From assembly GCF_007096885.1 (NCBI RefSeq), contig NZ_VJNO01000001.1:62001-126000 (forward strand): a DNA stretch of 64,000 bases. The letters are read 5' to 3'. The position numbers and the translations under genes are program-made. How positions within the stretch are numbered: position 1 is the first letter of the stretch; each line of letters starts with the position of its first letter. The notes beneath the pieces were generated by a model. The model made no database searches. It had not been told where the DNA came from and saw only the letters and a program-made list of their open reading frames with translations. Positions 54,207 to 63,532 of this stretch are shown here, one piece after another. This DNA comes from Streptomyces sp. 130. GTDB lineage: Bacteria > Actinomycetota > Actinomycetes > Streptomycetales > Streptomycetaceae.

Positions 54207-56066
54207 GTGACGAGCAGCAGGCTGGAGACTCCGACGAACACCCCGGGGGCGCACCGGGGACAGCGCCGCGCGCCCCACACCTCGCACTCCGCGCCGAAGA
54301 AGCCGCCCGCCCGTTACGAGCCGCATCTCGACGGCCTCTTCACCTACTGCCTCTCCGTCCTGTGCGACCACGACGCCGCCACCGAGGCGCTGGGCGGCGT
54401 CCTCGCCCTGGCCGAACGGCAGGGCTCCCGCTGCCCGGACGACGAGGAGGAACGTAAAGCCTGGCTGTACGCCCTGGCCCGGTGGACGTGTCTGCGCCGG
54501 CTCACCGAGCAGAAGCAGGGCCGCCACGCCCACCGCCGCCCCGACCCCGCCCGCGCCCCGCACCGCAGGCCCGCCGACGAGGACCGCCACGCCCCGTCGG
54601 CCGCCCGCCCCGCCCGGCGCCCGGGGCGCACCGCCCCGCCCGCCGCCCACCCGGCCGCGCCCGCCGCGTCGCAGCCCCCGCAGGCCCCGGAGCCCCCGGG
54701 AGGCCCCGCCGCCGAGGCGCACCGCCGGGAGCTGGCCCAGCTGGCCTGGCCCGAGGCCGCGGGCACCACGCCGGAGCAGCGCGAGGCACTGGAGCTGGCC
54801 GTCCGGCACGGACTGGCCCCGCAGGCCGTCGCCGCCGTCCTCGGCCTCGGCCCCGCCGCCGCCCGCGAGCTGCTGGCCGGCGCCGCCTGCGAGGTCGAGC
54901 GCACCCGGGCCGCCCTCGCCGTGGTCGAGACGGGCAACTGCCCCACGGCCGGCCGCCTCACCGGCGACCACCGCGCGCTGCTCTCGCCCACGCTGCGCCG
55001 CGAGCTCGTCCGGCACGTGGACGACTGCCCGCGCTGCCGTCGCGCCGCCGAGCGCGCCGGGGCGCAGGGGCCGTGGCCCGGGAAGACGGTGACCCCGGCC
55101 GCCGTGCTGCCGGTCGTGGAGGCGCCGCGCCCCTCCGCTTACGTGGCCATGCTGCACGCGCAGAAACACCAGAAGAATCGGTCCGCCACACCGCGCTTCG
55201 ACCGCACCGGCTTCCCCATGGACCCCAAGGACCACGCCGCGCGCCGCGACCGGCTGCGCTCCCGGGTCATGACGACGACGGTCGTCGCCACCGTCGTCGC
55301 CGCCCCCGTCATCGCCCTGTGGTCCGCCTACCGGGGGGCGCCCCTCACCGGCGAGGGCCGCGACGGCCCGGCGGTCAGCGCCGCCGACAACGGGACCGAC
55401 GGAGCGCGGACCCCCTACGACGAGTACGAGAACGCCGGGAACGCCCGCCCGGACGGCGGCTCCCGCTTCACCGGCGAGGACTCCCCGCCGGAGGTCTCCG
55501 CCGAGATCATCAGCAAGGGTGCCGGCCCCTCCGGCGACCCCGCCGCGCCCGGCGAGGGCCGGCTCACCGTGCGGACCCGCACCGCCGGCTCCGCCACCCT
55601 GATCACCCTCACCGCGTCGAAGGCCGGCCCGGTCTCCTGGTCCGCCGCCACCGACCGGTCCTGGGTGAGCCTGAGCCGCACCTCCGGCAAGCTCCCGGCC
55701 GGCCGCAGCGTCACGATCCGCGCCCTCGTGGACCACGCGCGGCAGCCCGCAGGGCCCTGGACCGCCCACCTCACCGTCGCCCCCTCGGGCGCGGTCGTCG
55801 CCCTGCACGGCTACGGAGCCAAGGCGCCCATCCCCGGCACCGCACCGCGCGGCGGCGGCGCGCACCCGCGCCCGCCGGTCCATCCGCCGGCCACCCGGCC
55901 GGGCCCGGACCCCTCCACCCCGGACCCCTCGACCCCGCCGCCGGACCCGGGCGACCCGACGCCCACACCGACGGAGCCCGAGCCGAGCCCGACCCCGGAC
56001 CCGGCCGGTTCCTCCGGACCGCCCGCACCGCCGAAGGGCCCGAGCACCCCGCCCCTCGCCGACTGA
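54207..56066 (+). CDS. Sigma-like/zinc-finger/transmembrane/BACON fusion protein
   Basis: 619 residues. Residues ~40-104 look like a degenerate ECF region 2 (LFTYCLSVLCDHDAATEALG ... ERKAWLYALARWTCLRRL). After a Pro/Arg-rich linker, 172-233 resemble region 4 (TTPEQREALELAVRHGLAPQAVAAVLGL ... AARELLAGA). A zinc-binding anti-sigma-type motif follows: H270-x3-C274-x2-C277. One membrane helix lies at ~355-374, then an extracellular BACON-type domain (~448-536, with VSWSAATDRSWVSLSRTSGKL) and a Pro-rich tail. This suggests a membrane-tethered regulator, or a dead sigma used as a sensor. Leaderless start. Convergent with the next gene. Confidence 0.75.
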   Translation: MTSSRLETPTNTPGAHRGQRRAPHTSHSAPKKPPARYEPHLDGLFTYCLSVLCDHDAATEALGGVLALAERQGSRCPDDEEERKAWLYALARWTCLRRLTEQKQGRHAHRRPDPARAPHRRPADEDRHAPSAARPARRPGRTAPPAAHPAAPAASQPPQAPEPPGGPAAEAHRRELAQLAWPEAAGTTPEQREALELAVRHGLAPQAVAAVLGLGPAAARELLAGAACEVERTRAALAVVETGNCPTAGRLTGDHRALLSPTLRRELVRHVDDCPRCRRAAERAGAQGPWPGKTVTPAAVLPVVEAPRPSAYVAMLHAQKHQKNRSATPRFDRTGFPMDPKDHAARRDRLRSRVMTTTVVATVVAAPVIALWSAYRGAPLTGEGRDGPAVSAADNGTDGARTPYDEYENAGNARPDGGSRFTGEDSPPEVSAEIISKGAGPSGDPAAPGEGRLTVRTRTAGSATLITLTASKAGPVSWSAATDRSWVSLSRTSGKLPAGRSVTIRALVDHARQPAGPWTAHLTVAPSGAVVALHGYGAKAPIPGTAPRGGGAHPRPPVHPPATRPGPDPSTPDPSTPPPDPGDPTPTPTEPEPSPTPDPAGSSGPPAPPKGPSTPPLAD

Positions 56067-56072
56067 CAGGCC

Positions 56073-56948
56073 CTACGCCGGGTCCGCCGGGTGCGGGGCC
56101 ATCGGCAGCAGCGAGGCGAGCCGCTGCTCGCACAGCCCGGTCAGCGTGTCGTACGCCTCCTTGCCCATCAGCTCGATGAGCTCCGGCCGGTACGACACGT
56201 ACACCGGCTCGCCGCCCCCGTGCGCCGACGTCGCCGACGTGCACCACCAGTGCAGGTCGTGGCCGCCCGGACCCCAGCCCCGCCGGTCGTACTCACCGAT
56301 CGACACCTGGAGCACCCGCGTGTCGTCGGGCCGGTCGATCCACTCGTACGTACGGCGTACGGGCAGCTGCCAGCACACGTCCGGCTTGGTCTCCAGCGGC
56401 TCCCGGCCCTCCCGCAGCGCCAGGATGTGCAGCGAGCAGCCGGCCCCGGCCGGAAAGCCCGGCCGGTTCTGGAAGATGCACGAGCCCTGCCAGCGGCGCG
56501 TCTGGCGCTCCCCGTCCTCGTCGGTCTGGGTCCAGCCCGTCTCCGTACCCACGTCGTGGAACTGCCACAGCTCGGGAGTGAGGCGCGCGACGTGACCGGC
56601 CACCCGCTTCTCGTCGTCCTCGTCCGAGAAATGGGCGCCCAGCGTGCAGCAGCCGTCGTCCGCACGGCCCGCCTGGATGCCCTGGCAGCCGCTGCCGAAG
56701 ATGCACGTCCACCTGGACGTCAGCCAGGTCAGATCGCAGCGGAAGACCTGCTCGTCGTCGGCCGGGTCGGGGAACTCCACCCAGGCGCGCGCGAAGTCCA
56801 GCTCCGTCTCGTCGGAAGGGTCGGGCTCCGCCGTCGCCGGCGTGCGCATCTCCACCTTCTCCACGTGCTTGATGTCCTGCGGGGCCGCCGCCCCGGTGTC
56901 CCGCTTCTTCGTGGCTTTGCCCGGCTTCGCCTTTTTCGTCTTTGGCAC
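56073..56948 (-). CDS. Cys-rich conserved actinobacterial protein
   Basis: 291 residues. Lys-rich N-terminus ([16 protein letters not shown]), then a conserved core with many Cys: [65 protein letters not shown] and [11 protein letters not shown]. The CCTLG and GCSLH blocks recall DUF3109/YkgJ-like putative metal-cluster proteins, but I do not make that assignment firmly. Cytosolic by sequence. Divergent from the Ppx/GppA gene. Confidence 0.78.
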   Translation of the reverse strand: MPKTKKAKPGKATKKRDTGAAAPQDIKHVEKVEMRTPATAEPDPSDETELDFARAWVEFPDPADDEQVFRCDLTWLTSRWTCIFGSGCQGIQAGRADDGCCTLGAHFSDEDDEKRVAGHVARLTPELWQFHDVGTETGWTQTDEDGERQTRRWQGSCIFQNRPGFPAGAGCSLHILALREGREPLETKPDVCWQLPVRRTYEWIDRPDDTRVLQVSIGEYDRRGWGPGGHDLHWWCTSATSAHGGGEPVYVSYRPELIELMGKEAYDTLTGLCEQRLASLLPMAPHPADPA

Positions 56949-56976
56949 CCGCCCAGAGTATGTGCGCCGGCCGCAG

Positions 56977-56982
56977 TAGCGT
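56977..56982 (+). promoter_or_regulatory. -10 hexamer TAGCGT before the Ppx/GppA gene, leaderless layout
   Basis: TAGCGT ends 7 nt before the ATG at 56990 and supports that start over the upstream in-frame ATG at 56942. Confidence 0.5.
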
Positions 56983-56989
56983 GCCCCGT

Positions 56990-57940
56990 ATGAGACTCGG
57001 AGTCCTCGACGTGGGGTCGAACACGGTTCATCTGCTGGTGGTGGACGCCCACCCCGGCGCCCGCCCGCTGCCCGCGCACTCGCACAAGGCCGAGCTGCGC
57101 CTCGCCGAACTCCTCGACGAGGACGGCGCGATCGGCCCGCTCGGGGTGGACCGGCTGATCGGGACGATCGCGGACGCGCTCGAAGCCGCCGAGGACAAGG
57201 GCTGCGAGGACGTCCTCGCCTTCGCCACCTCCGCCGTGCGCGACGCGAGCAACGCCGATCAGGTCCTGGAGCGGGTGCGCGACGAGACGGGCGTCGGCCT
57301 CACGGTCCTCAGCGGCACGGAGGAGGCCCGGCTCACCTTCCTCGCCGCCCGCCGCTGGTACGGCTGGTCGGCCGGCAAGCTGCTGGTCCTCGACATCGGC
57401 GGCGGCTCGCTGGAGATCGCGTACGGCATGGACGAGGAACCGGCCGCCGCGGTCTCGCTGCCGCTGGGCGCCGGACGCCTCACCGCGGGCTGGCTGCCGG
57501 GCGACCCGCCGGACCCGGCGCAGGTCAAGGCGCTGCGCCGGCACGTACGGGCGCGCATCGCCCGCAGCGTCGGCGACTTCACCCGCATCGGCCGCCCGGA
57601 CCACGTGGTGGCCACCTCCAAGACGTTCAAGCAGCTGGCCAGGATCGCGGGCGCGGCCCGTTCCGCCGAGGGCCAGTACGTGCCGCGCACCCTCAGCCGC
57701 AAGGCGCTGGAGGAGTGGGTCCCGAAGCTGGCCGCGATGACCGCCGAGGAGCGCGGGATGCTGCCCGGCGTGTCCGAGGGCCGGGCAGCCCAGCTGCTCG
57801 CCGGGGCGCTGGTCGCGGAGGGCGCGATGGACCTGCTCGACGTGGACGAGCTGGAGATCTGCCCGTGGGCGCTGCGCGAGGGCGTGATCCTGCGCCGCCT
57901 GGACCACCTGCCGTCGGACGGGCAAGCGGTGCCGGCCTGA
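56990..57940 (+). CDS. Ppx/GppA-family phosphatase (exopolyphosphatase-like)
   Basis: 316 residues. ASKHA fold: phosphate-1 loop [16 protein letters not shown], phosphate-2 loop [26 protein letters not shown], and ATSAVRDA. Hydrolyses polyphosphate or pppGpp in relatives; short actinobacterial members like this one lack the C-terminal HD domain of E. coli Ppx. Specificity cannot be read from sequence. Followed by a tandem repeat and the isomerase gene on the same strand. Confidence 0.92.
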   Translation: MRLGVLDVGSNTVHLLVVDAHPGARPLPAHSHKAELRLAELLDEDGAIGPLGVDRLIGTIADALEAAEDKGCEDVLAFATSAVRDASNADQVLERVRDETGVGLTVLSGTEEARLTFLAARRWYGWSAGKLLVLDIGGGSLEIAYGMDEEPAAAVSLPLGAGRLTAGWLPGDPPDPAQVKALRRHVRARIARSVGDFTRIGRPDHVVATSKTFKQLARIAGAARSAEGQYVPRTLSRKALEEWVPKLAAMTAEERGMLPGVSEGRAAQLLAGALVAEGAMDLLDVDELEICPWALREGVILRRLDHLPSDGQAVPA

Positions 57941-57950
57941 AGGGAGCGGT

Positions 57951-57986
57951 GCCGGTGGTGCGGCCCTTGCCGGTGGTGCGGCCCTT
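57951..57986. repeat. 18-bp perfect tandem duplication
   Basis: GCCGGTGGTGCGGCCCTT occurs twice head to tail (57951-57968, 57969-57986), 11 nt after the Ppx/GppA stop. AGCGGTGCCGG is also repeated across the stop codon (57926-57936 and 57946-57956). Probably slippage. Confidence 0.8.
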
Positions 57987-58030
57987 CTCACTTTCCGCCG
58001 CTCTCCCTCGGCGGGGCGCACCACTGCCCG

Positions 58031-58036
58031 TACGCT
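58031..58036 (+). promoter_or_regulatory. -10 hexamer TACGCT, leaderless layout
   Basis: TACGCT ends 6 nt before the GTG at 58043; no ribosome site. Confidence 0.5.
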
Positions 58037-58042
58037 GGCTGC

Positions 58043-58870
58043 GTGGCAGAACCAGTGGTGCGCGTCCCGGATGCGAAGGTCGCCCTGTCGACGGCCTCGG
58101 TCTATCCGGAGTCGACGGCGACGGCCTTCGAGATCGCCGCGCGCCTCGGCTACGACGGCGTCGAGGTCATGGTCTGGACCGACCCGGTCAGCCAGGACAT
58201 CGAGGCGCTGCGCCGGCTCTCCGACTACCACCAGGTGCCGATACTCGCCGTGCACGCGCCCTGCCTGCTGATCACCCAGCGGGTCTGGTCGACCGACCCC
58301 TGGGTCAAGCTCCAGCGGGCCCGCGCCGCCGCCGAGAAGCTGGGCGCGACGACCGTCGTCGTCCACCCCCCGTTCCGGTGGCAGCGCAATTACGCCCGTG
58401 ACTTCGTCACCGGGATCTGGCGGATGGCCGACGAGACGGACGTCCGGTTCGCCGTCGAGAACATGTACCCGTGGCGCTACCGGGACCGCGAGCTGCTCGC
58501 GTACGCCCCCGACTGGGACGTCACCAACGACGACTACCGGCACTTCACGGTGGACCTGTCGCACACCGCCACCGCCCGCGCGGACGGCCTGGCGATGGTG
58601 GACCGGATGGGCGACCGGCTGGCCCACGTCCACCTGGCCGACGGCAAGGGCTCCAACAAGGACGAGCACCTGGTGCCCGGCCGGGGCGACCAGCCTTGCG
58701 CGGAACTCCTCGAGCGGCTGGCCGGTTCCGGTTTCGGCGGGCACGTGGTCATCGAGGTCAACACCCGCCGCGCGATGTCCACCGCCGAACGCGAGGCCGA
58801 CCTCGCCGAGGCGCTCGCCTTCACCCGGCTCCACCTCGCCGCGTCCACCGAGCGCGCCCCCCGCGCATGA
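58043..58870 (+). CDS. Sugar phosphate isomerase/epimerase (xylose-isomerase-like TIM barrel)
   Basis: 275 residues. AP-endonuclease-2-type barrel: [33 protein letters not shown] at strands 1-2, [31 protein letters not shown] with a metal-binding Glu, [14 protein letters not shown] with Asp/His, [10 protein letters not shown] and HVVIEVNTR. The metal-site pattern E-D-H-E is intact, so it is likely active on a sugar or cyclitol; substrate unknown. The stop overlaps the TetR gene, so they are co-expressed. Confidence 0.88.
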   Translation: MAEPVVRVPDAKVALSTASVYPESTATAFEIAARLGYDGVEVMVWTDPVSQDIEALRRLSDYHQVPILAVHAPCLLITQRVWSTDPWVKLQRARAAAEKLGATTVVVHPPFRWQRNYARDFVTGIWRMADETDVRFAVENMYPWRYRDRELLAYAPDWDVTNDDYRHFTVDLSHTATARADGLAMVDRMGDRLAHVHLADGKGSNKDEHLVPGRGDQPCAELLERLAGSGFGGHVVIEVNTRRAMSTAEREADLAEALAFTRLHLAASTERAPRA

Positions 58871-59490
58871 CCCCGGAAGCGCCCGGCCCCCGGCGCCGGG
58901 GCCGTCCCGCCCGCGCCGCCTCGGACACCGGCCCGGACGCGCGCACCCGCATCCTGGAGGCCGCCCGCACGGAGTTCGCCGAGCGCGGGTACGACAAGAC
59001 CTCGGTGCGGGGCATCGCCCGTGCGGCCGGCGTCGACTCCGCGCTGGTCCACCACTACTTCGGTACCAAGGACGAGGTCTTCGCCGCCGCGATCGAGCTG
59101 TCCTTCGAGCCCGCGCTGCTCGTCCCGGCCGTCCTCGAAGGGGACACCGGCGACGTGGGGGAGCGCCTGGCCCGCGCCTTCATCGGGATCTGGGAGAACC
59201 CGGCGACCCGGGCCCCCCTCCTCGCGGTCCTCCGCTCCGCCCTCACCCACGAGGCCGCCGCGAAGGTCCTCCGCGGCTTCGTGCTCCGCCGCCTCCTGGA
59301 ACGCGTGGCGGCGGGACTGGACATCCCGGACGCGACGTTCCGCGCGGAGCTGGCGGCGTCGCACATGGTGGGGATCGCGATACTGCGGTACGTGTTGAGG
59401 GCGGAGCCGCTGGCGTCCGTACCGCCGGAGAAGATCGTCGCGATGGTCGCCCCCACGCTGCAGCGCTACCTGACGGAGCCGTCCGCGTAA
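58867..59490 (+). CDS. TetR-family regulator
   Basis: 207 residues, ATGA overlap with the isomerase. Arg/Pro-rich N-terminus, then [50 protein letters not shown] as limits ~27-75, recognition helix [10 protein letters not shown]-terminal domain of the TetR_C_17 kind ([39 protein letters not shown]). Such regulators often control lipid or polyketide-like genes. No obvious operator, as it lacks its own promoter gap. Confidence 0.9.
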   Translation: MTPEAPGPRRRGRPARAASDTGPDARTRILEAARTEFAERGYDKTSVRGIARAAGVDSALVHHYFGTKDEVFAAAIELSFEPALLVPAVLEGDTGDVGERLARAFIGIWENPATRAPLLAVLRSALTHEAAAKVLRGFVLRRLLERVAAGLDIPDATFRAELAASHMVGIAILRYVLRAEPLASVPPEKIVAMVAPTLQRYLTEPSA

Positions 59491-59507
59491 GGCGTGCCGC
59501 CGTCACG

Positions 59508-59555
59508 GGGGCGCTGCCCCCGAACCCCCGCAGCGGGGTCCGGGGGCAGCGCCCC
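59508..59555 (+). terminator. GGGGCGCTGCCCC-type hairpin after the TetR gene
   Basis: GGGGCGCTGCCCCCG (59508-59522) pairs perfectly with 59541-59555; the loop forms an inner CCCCCGC/GGGG hairpin. Same family as the repeat at 22786. Strong transcription barrier before ilvD. Confidence 0.8.
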
Positions 59556-59715
59556 GATTCCGGGAAGGGGCGGGCAGGGGAGCAGGCCCGCCGCAGGCAC
59601 CCCGCACCCCACCCCCCGCCCCCACCGCTTCCGCATAGCGGACACCCGGTCCACATCCTGGCACCAACGGCGTACGCTCAAGAGCAGTCTTCAACGCAGA
59701 AGGAGCGAAAAGACG

Positions 59716-61569
59716 ATGCCCACGCTGAGGTCCCGCACAGTCACCCACGGCCGCAACATGGCGGGCGCCCGCGCCCTTATGCGCGCCTCCGGGGTACCCG
59801 GCGCGGACATCGGCCGGAAGCCGATCATCGCCGTCGCCAACAGCTTCACGGAGTTCGTGCCGGGCCACACGCACCTGGCCCCCGTCGGCCGGATCGTCAG
59901 CGAGGCGGTCACCGCCGCCGGAGGCATCCCCCGCGAGTTCAACACGATCGCCGTGGACGACGGCATCGCCATGGGCCACGGCGGCATGCTCTACAGCCTC
60001 CCCTCCCGCGACCTCATCGCGGACAGCGTGGAGTACATGGTCGAGGCGCACTGCGCCGACGCCCTGATCTGCATCTCCAACTGCGACAAGATCACCCCGG
60101 GCATGCTCAACGCGGCCCTGCGCCTGAACATCCCGACCGTCTTCGTCTCCGGCGGCCCGATGGAGTCCGGCCGCGCCACGCTGGTCGACGGCACGGTGCG
60201 CACGCTGGACCTGGTGGACGCGATGTCGGAGGCGGTCAACGACAAGATCTCCGACGAGGACATCCTCCGCATCGAGGAGAACGCCTGTCCCACCTGCGGT
60301 TCCTGTTCCGGCATGTTCACCGCCAACTCGATGAACTGCCTGACCGAGGCCATCGGCCTCTCCCTCCCCGGCAACGGCTCGGTCCTGGCCACCCACACCG
60401 CCCGCAAGGCGCTGTACGAGAACGCCGCCCGCACGGTGCTGGACCTGACCCGCCGCTACTACGAGCAGGACGACGAGTCGGTCCTGCCCCGCAACATCGC
60501 CACCGCCGCCGCCTTCGGGAACGCCATGGCGCTCGACATCGCGATGGGCGGCTCCACCAACACGATCCTGCACCTCCTGGCCGCCGCCCAGGAGGCCGGC
60601 GTCCCCTACGGCCTGACCGAGATGGACGCCCTGTCGCGCCGCGTCCCGTGCCTGGCCAAGGTCGCCCCGAACGTCGCCAACGGCCGTACGTACTACATGG
60701 AGGACGTGCACCGCGCCGGCGGCATCCCGGCCCTCCTCGGCGAACTGTACCGCGCGGGCCTGCTCAACGAGGACGTCCACTCCGTGCACAGCCCGTCGCT
60801 GGCCGACTGGCTGAAGACCTGGGACGTGCGCGGCGGCTCCCCGGCGCCGGAGGCGGTCGAGCTCTGGCACGCCGCTCCCGGCTGCGTGCGCTCGGCGGAG
60901 GCGTTCTCCCAGTCCGAGCGCTGGGACACCCTGGACCAGGACGCCGAGGGCGGCTGCATCCGCTCCGTGGAGCACGCCTATTCCAAGGACGGCGGCCTCG
61001 CGGTCCTGCGCGGCAATCTGGCCGTGGACGGCTGCGTCGTGAAGACGGCCGGCGTCGACGAGTCCATCTGGACCTTCGAGGGCCCCGCGGTCGTCTGCGA
61101 GTCGCAGGAGGAGGCCGTCCAGAAGATCCTCACCCAGCAGGTCAGCGAGGGCGACGTCGTCGTCATCCGCTACGAGGGCCCCAAGGGCGGCCCGGGCATG
61201 CAGGAGATGCTCTACCCGACCTCGTACCTGAAGGGCCGGGGCCTCGGCAAGACCTGCGCGCTGATCACGGACGGCCGCTTCTCCGGCGGTACGTCGGGCC
61301 TGTCCATCGGCCACGCCTCGCCCGAGGCGGCCTCCGGCGGCACGATCGCGCTGGTCGAGGACGGCGACCGCATCCGGATCGACATCCCGAACCGCTCGAT
61401 CCACCTCCTGGTCTCCGACGAGGAGCTGGCCACCCGCCGCGAGGCCCTGAACGGCGTGTACGCCCCGAAGAACCGCGACCGCAAGGTCTCGGCCGCGCTG
61501 CGCGCGTACGCCGCGATGGCGACGAGCGCCGACCGCGGCGCGGTCCGCGACATCTCGAAGCTGGGCTGA
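59716..61569 (+). CDS. ilvD: Dihydroxy-acid dehydratase
   Basis: 617 residues from the ATG at 59716 with GAAGGAG upstream; the frame is open from 59494 but the family N-terminus ([19 protein letters not shown]) starts here. Dehydrates dihydroxy acids to the keto acids of Val, Ile and Leu/pantothenate synthesis. Iron-sulfur ligands in NCDKITPGM and [18 protein letters not shown], the Mg site in [11 protein letters not shown], and the C-terminal [12 protein letters not shown] and TDGRFSGGT(S/R)G. Type with [4Fe-4S] as in E. coli. Confidence 0.97.
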   Translation: MPTLRSRTVTHGRNMAGARALMRASGVPGADIGRKPIIAVANSFTEFVPGHTHLAPVGRIVSEAVTAAGGIPREFNTIAVDDGIAMGHGGMLYSLPSRDLIADSVEYMVEAHCADALICISNCDKITPGMLNAALRLNIPTVFVSGGPMESGRATLVDGTVRTLDLVDAMSEAVNDKISDEDILRIEENACPTCGSCSGMFTANSMNCLTEAIGLSLPGNGSVLATHTARKALYENAARTVLDLTRRYYEQDDESVLPRNIATAAAFGNAMALDIAMGGSTNTILHLLAAAQEAGVPYGLTEMDALSRRVPCLAKVAPNVANGRTYYMEDVHRAGGIPALLGELYRAGLLNEDVHSVHSPSLADWLKTWDVRGGSPAPEAVELWHAAPGCVRSAEAFSQSERWDTLDQDAEGGCIRSVEHAYSKDGGLAVLRGNLAVDGCVVKTAGVDESIWTFEGPAVVCESQEEAVQKILTQQVSEGDVVVIRYEGPKGGPGMQEMLYPTSYLKGRGLGKTCALITDGRFSGGTSGLSIGHASPEAASGGTIALVEDGDRIRIDIPNRSIHLLVSDEELATRREALNGVYAPKNRDRKVSAALRAYAAMATSADRGAVRDISKLG

Positions 61570-61575
61570 CCCGGT

Positions 61576-61799
<224 letters not shown>

Positions 61800-61826
61800 T
61801 CCCGCCCCCGACACGAAAGCCCCCAC

Positions 61827-62717
61827 ATGCGCAAGATCCAGAAGGCCGTCATACCGGCCGCCGGGCTCGGTACCCGGTTCCTGCCGGCGACGAAGGCGAC
61901 TCCCAAGGAGATGCTGCCGGTCGTGGACAAGCCGGCGATCCAGTACGTCGTGGAGGAGGCCGCCGCCGCGGGGCTGAGCGACGTCCTGATGATCACCGGA
62001 CGCAACAAGCGGGCGCTGGAGGACCATTTCGACCGGAACTACGAGCTGGAGTCGGCGCTGACCCGTAAGGGCGACGCCGAGCGGCTGGTCCGGGTCCAGG
62101 AGTCGAGCGACCTCGCGACCATGCACTACGTCCGCCAGGGCGACCCGCGCGGCCTCGGCCACGCCGTCCTGTGCGCGGCGCCCCATGTGGGCGACGAGCC
62201 GTTCGCGGTGCTCCTCGGCGACGACCTGATCGACCCGCGCGACCCGCTGCTGACCCGGATGACCGAGATCCAGGCGCGTGAGGGCGGCAGCGTCGTCGCG
62301 CTGATGGAGGTGGCGCCCGAACAGAGCCACCTCTACGGGTGCGCGGCGGTGGAGCCCACCTCCGAGGACGGCATCGTCCGGGTCACCGGCCTGGTCGAGA
62401 AGCCGGAGCCGGGCGACGCCCCCAGCAACCTCGCGGTCATCGGCCGCTACGTCCTGGACCCCGCCGTCTTCGCCGTGCTGCGCGAGACCGAGCCGGGCCG
62501 GGGCGGCGAGATCCAGCTGACCGACGCGCTCCAGCAGCTGGCCGCCGACGAGAAGCTCGGCGGCCCGGTGCACGGCGTCGTCTTCCGGGGCCGGCGCTAC
62601 GACACCGGCGACCGCGGCGACTACCTGCGGGCGATCGTCCGCCTCGCCTGCGAGCGCGAGGACCTCGGCCCCGGCTTCCGTGCCTGGCTGCGCGCCTATG
62701 TCGCGTCGGAACTCTGA
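61827..62717 (+). CDS. galU: UTP-glucose-1-phosphate uridylyltransferase
   Basis: 296 residues. Makes UDP-glucose for wall polymers and trehalose. Nucleotide loop AVIPAAGLGTRFLPATKATPKEMLPVVDKPAIQYVVEEA as limits 7-45, GRNKRALEDHFDRNYELE, QGDPRGLGHAVLCA, LLGDDLID, VTGLVEKP, and GRGGEIQLTDALQ are diagnostic. No ribosome site is visible because the poly-C tract is just upstream; the ATG at 61827 fits the family N-terminus. Next come two genes for an alcohol-phosphate pathway. Confidence 0.95.
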   Translation: MRKIQKAVIPAAGLGTRFLPATKATPKEMLPVVDKPAIQYVVEEAAAAGLSDVLMITGRNKRALEDHFDRNYELESALTRKGDAERLVRVQESSDLATMHYVRQGDPRGLGHAVLCAAPHVGDEPFAVLLGDDLIDPRDPLLTRMTEIQAREGGSVVALMEVAPEQSHLYGCAAVEPTSEDGIVRVTGLVEKPEPGDAPSNLAVIGRYVLDPAVFAVLRETEPGRGGEIQLTDALQQLAADEKLGGPVHGVVFRGRRYDTGDRGDYLRAIVRLACEREDLGPGFRAWLRAYVASEL

Positions 62718-62779
62718 CCCCCGCCGGGCCCCGTACTCCTGATCCCAGACACCCGTAACACCGCACCGAGGAGAACCCC

Positions 62780-63532
62780 ATGATCGGCATGATTCTGGCC
62801 GCCGGCGCCGGCCGTCGTCTGCGCCCCTACACCGACACGCTGCCCAAGGCGCTCGTGCCCGTCGGCCCCGAGGGCGACGAGGAGAGCCTGACGGTCGTCG
62901 ACCTGACGCTCGGCAACTTCGCCGAGGTCGGCCTGACCGAGGTCGCGATCATCGTGGGCTACCGCAAGGAGGCCCTGTACGAGCGCAAGGCGGCGCTGGA
63001 GGCCAAGTACGGCGTCAGCATCACGCTGATCGACAACGACAAGGCCGAGGAGTGGAACAACGCCTACTCCCTGTGGTGCGGCCGGGACGCCCTCAAGAAC
63101 GGCGTCATCCTCGCCAACGGCGACACCGTGCACCCGGTCTCCGTCGAGAAGACGCTGCTGGCCGCCCGCGGCGACGGCAAGAAGATCATCCTGGCCCTCG
63201 ACACGGTGAAGAACCTCGCCGACGAGGAGATGAAGGTCGTCGTGGAGGACGGCAAGGGCGTCCGGCGGATCACCAAGCTGATGGACCCGGCCGAGGCCAC
63301 CGGCGAGTACATCGGCGTCACGCTCATCGAGGGCGAGGCGGCCGAGGAGCTGGCCGACGCGCTGAAGACCACCTTCGAGCGCGACCCGGACCTCTACTAC
63401 GAGGACGGCTACCAGGAGCTCGTCAACCGCGGCTTCAAGGTGGACGTGGAGCCGATCGGCGACGTCAAGTGGGTCGAGATCGACAACCACGACGACCTCG
63501 CCAAGGGCAGGAAGATCGCGTGCCAGTACTGA
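62780..63532 (+). CDS. LicC-like sugar/alcohol-phosphate nucleotidyltransferase
   Basis: 250 residues with GAGGAG 9 nt upstream. Short NTP-transferase fold: GMILAAGAGRRLRPYTDTLPKALVPVG, VTLGNFAEVGLTEVAIIVGYRKEALYERK, and LIDNDKAEEWNNAYSLWCGRD, in which N-N-x-Y-S-L recalls phosphocholine and inositol-phosphate cytidylyltransferases; NGDTVHPV is the metal site. It probably makes a CDP-alcohol. The 3' end overlaps the next gene by 13 bases, a strong sign of a joint pathway. Confidence 0.85.
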   Translation: MIGMILAAGAGRRLRPYTDTLPKALVPVGPEGDEESLTVVDLTLGNFAEVGLTEVAIIVGYRKEALYERKAALEAKYGVSITLIDNDKAEEWNNAYSLWCGRDALKNGVILANGDTVHPVSVEKTLLAARGDGKKIILALDTVKNLADEEMKVVVEDGKGVRRITKLMDPAEATGEYIGVTLIEGEAAEELADALKTTFERDPDLYYEDGYQELVNRGFKVDVEPIGDVKWVEIDNHDDLAKGRKIACQY

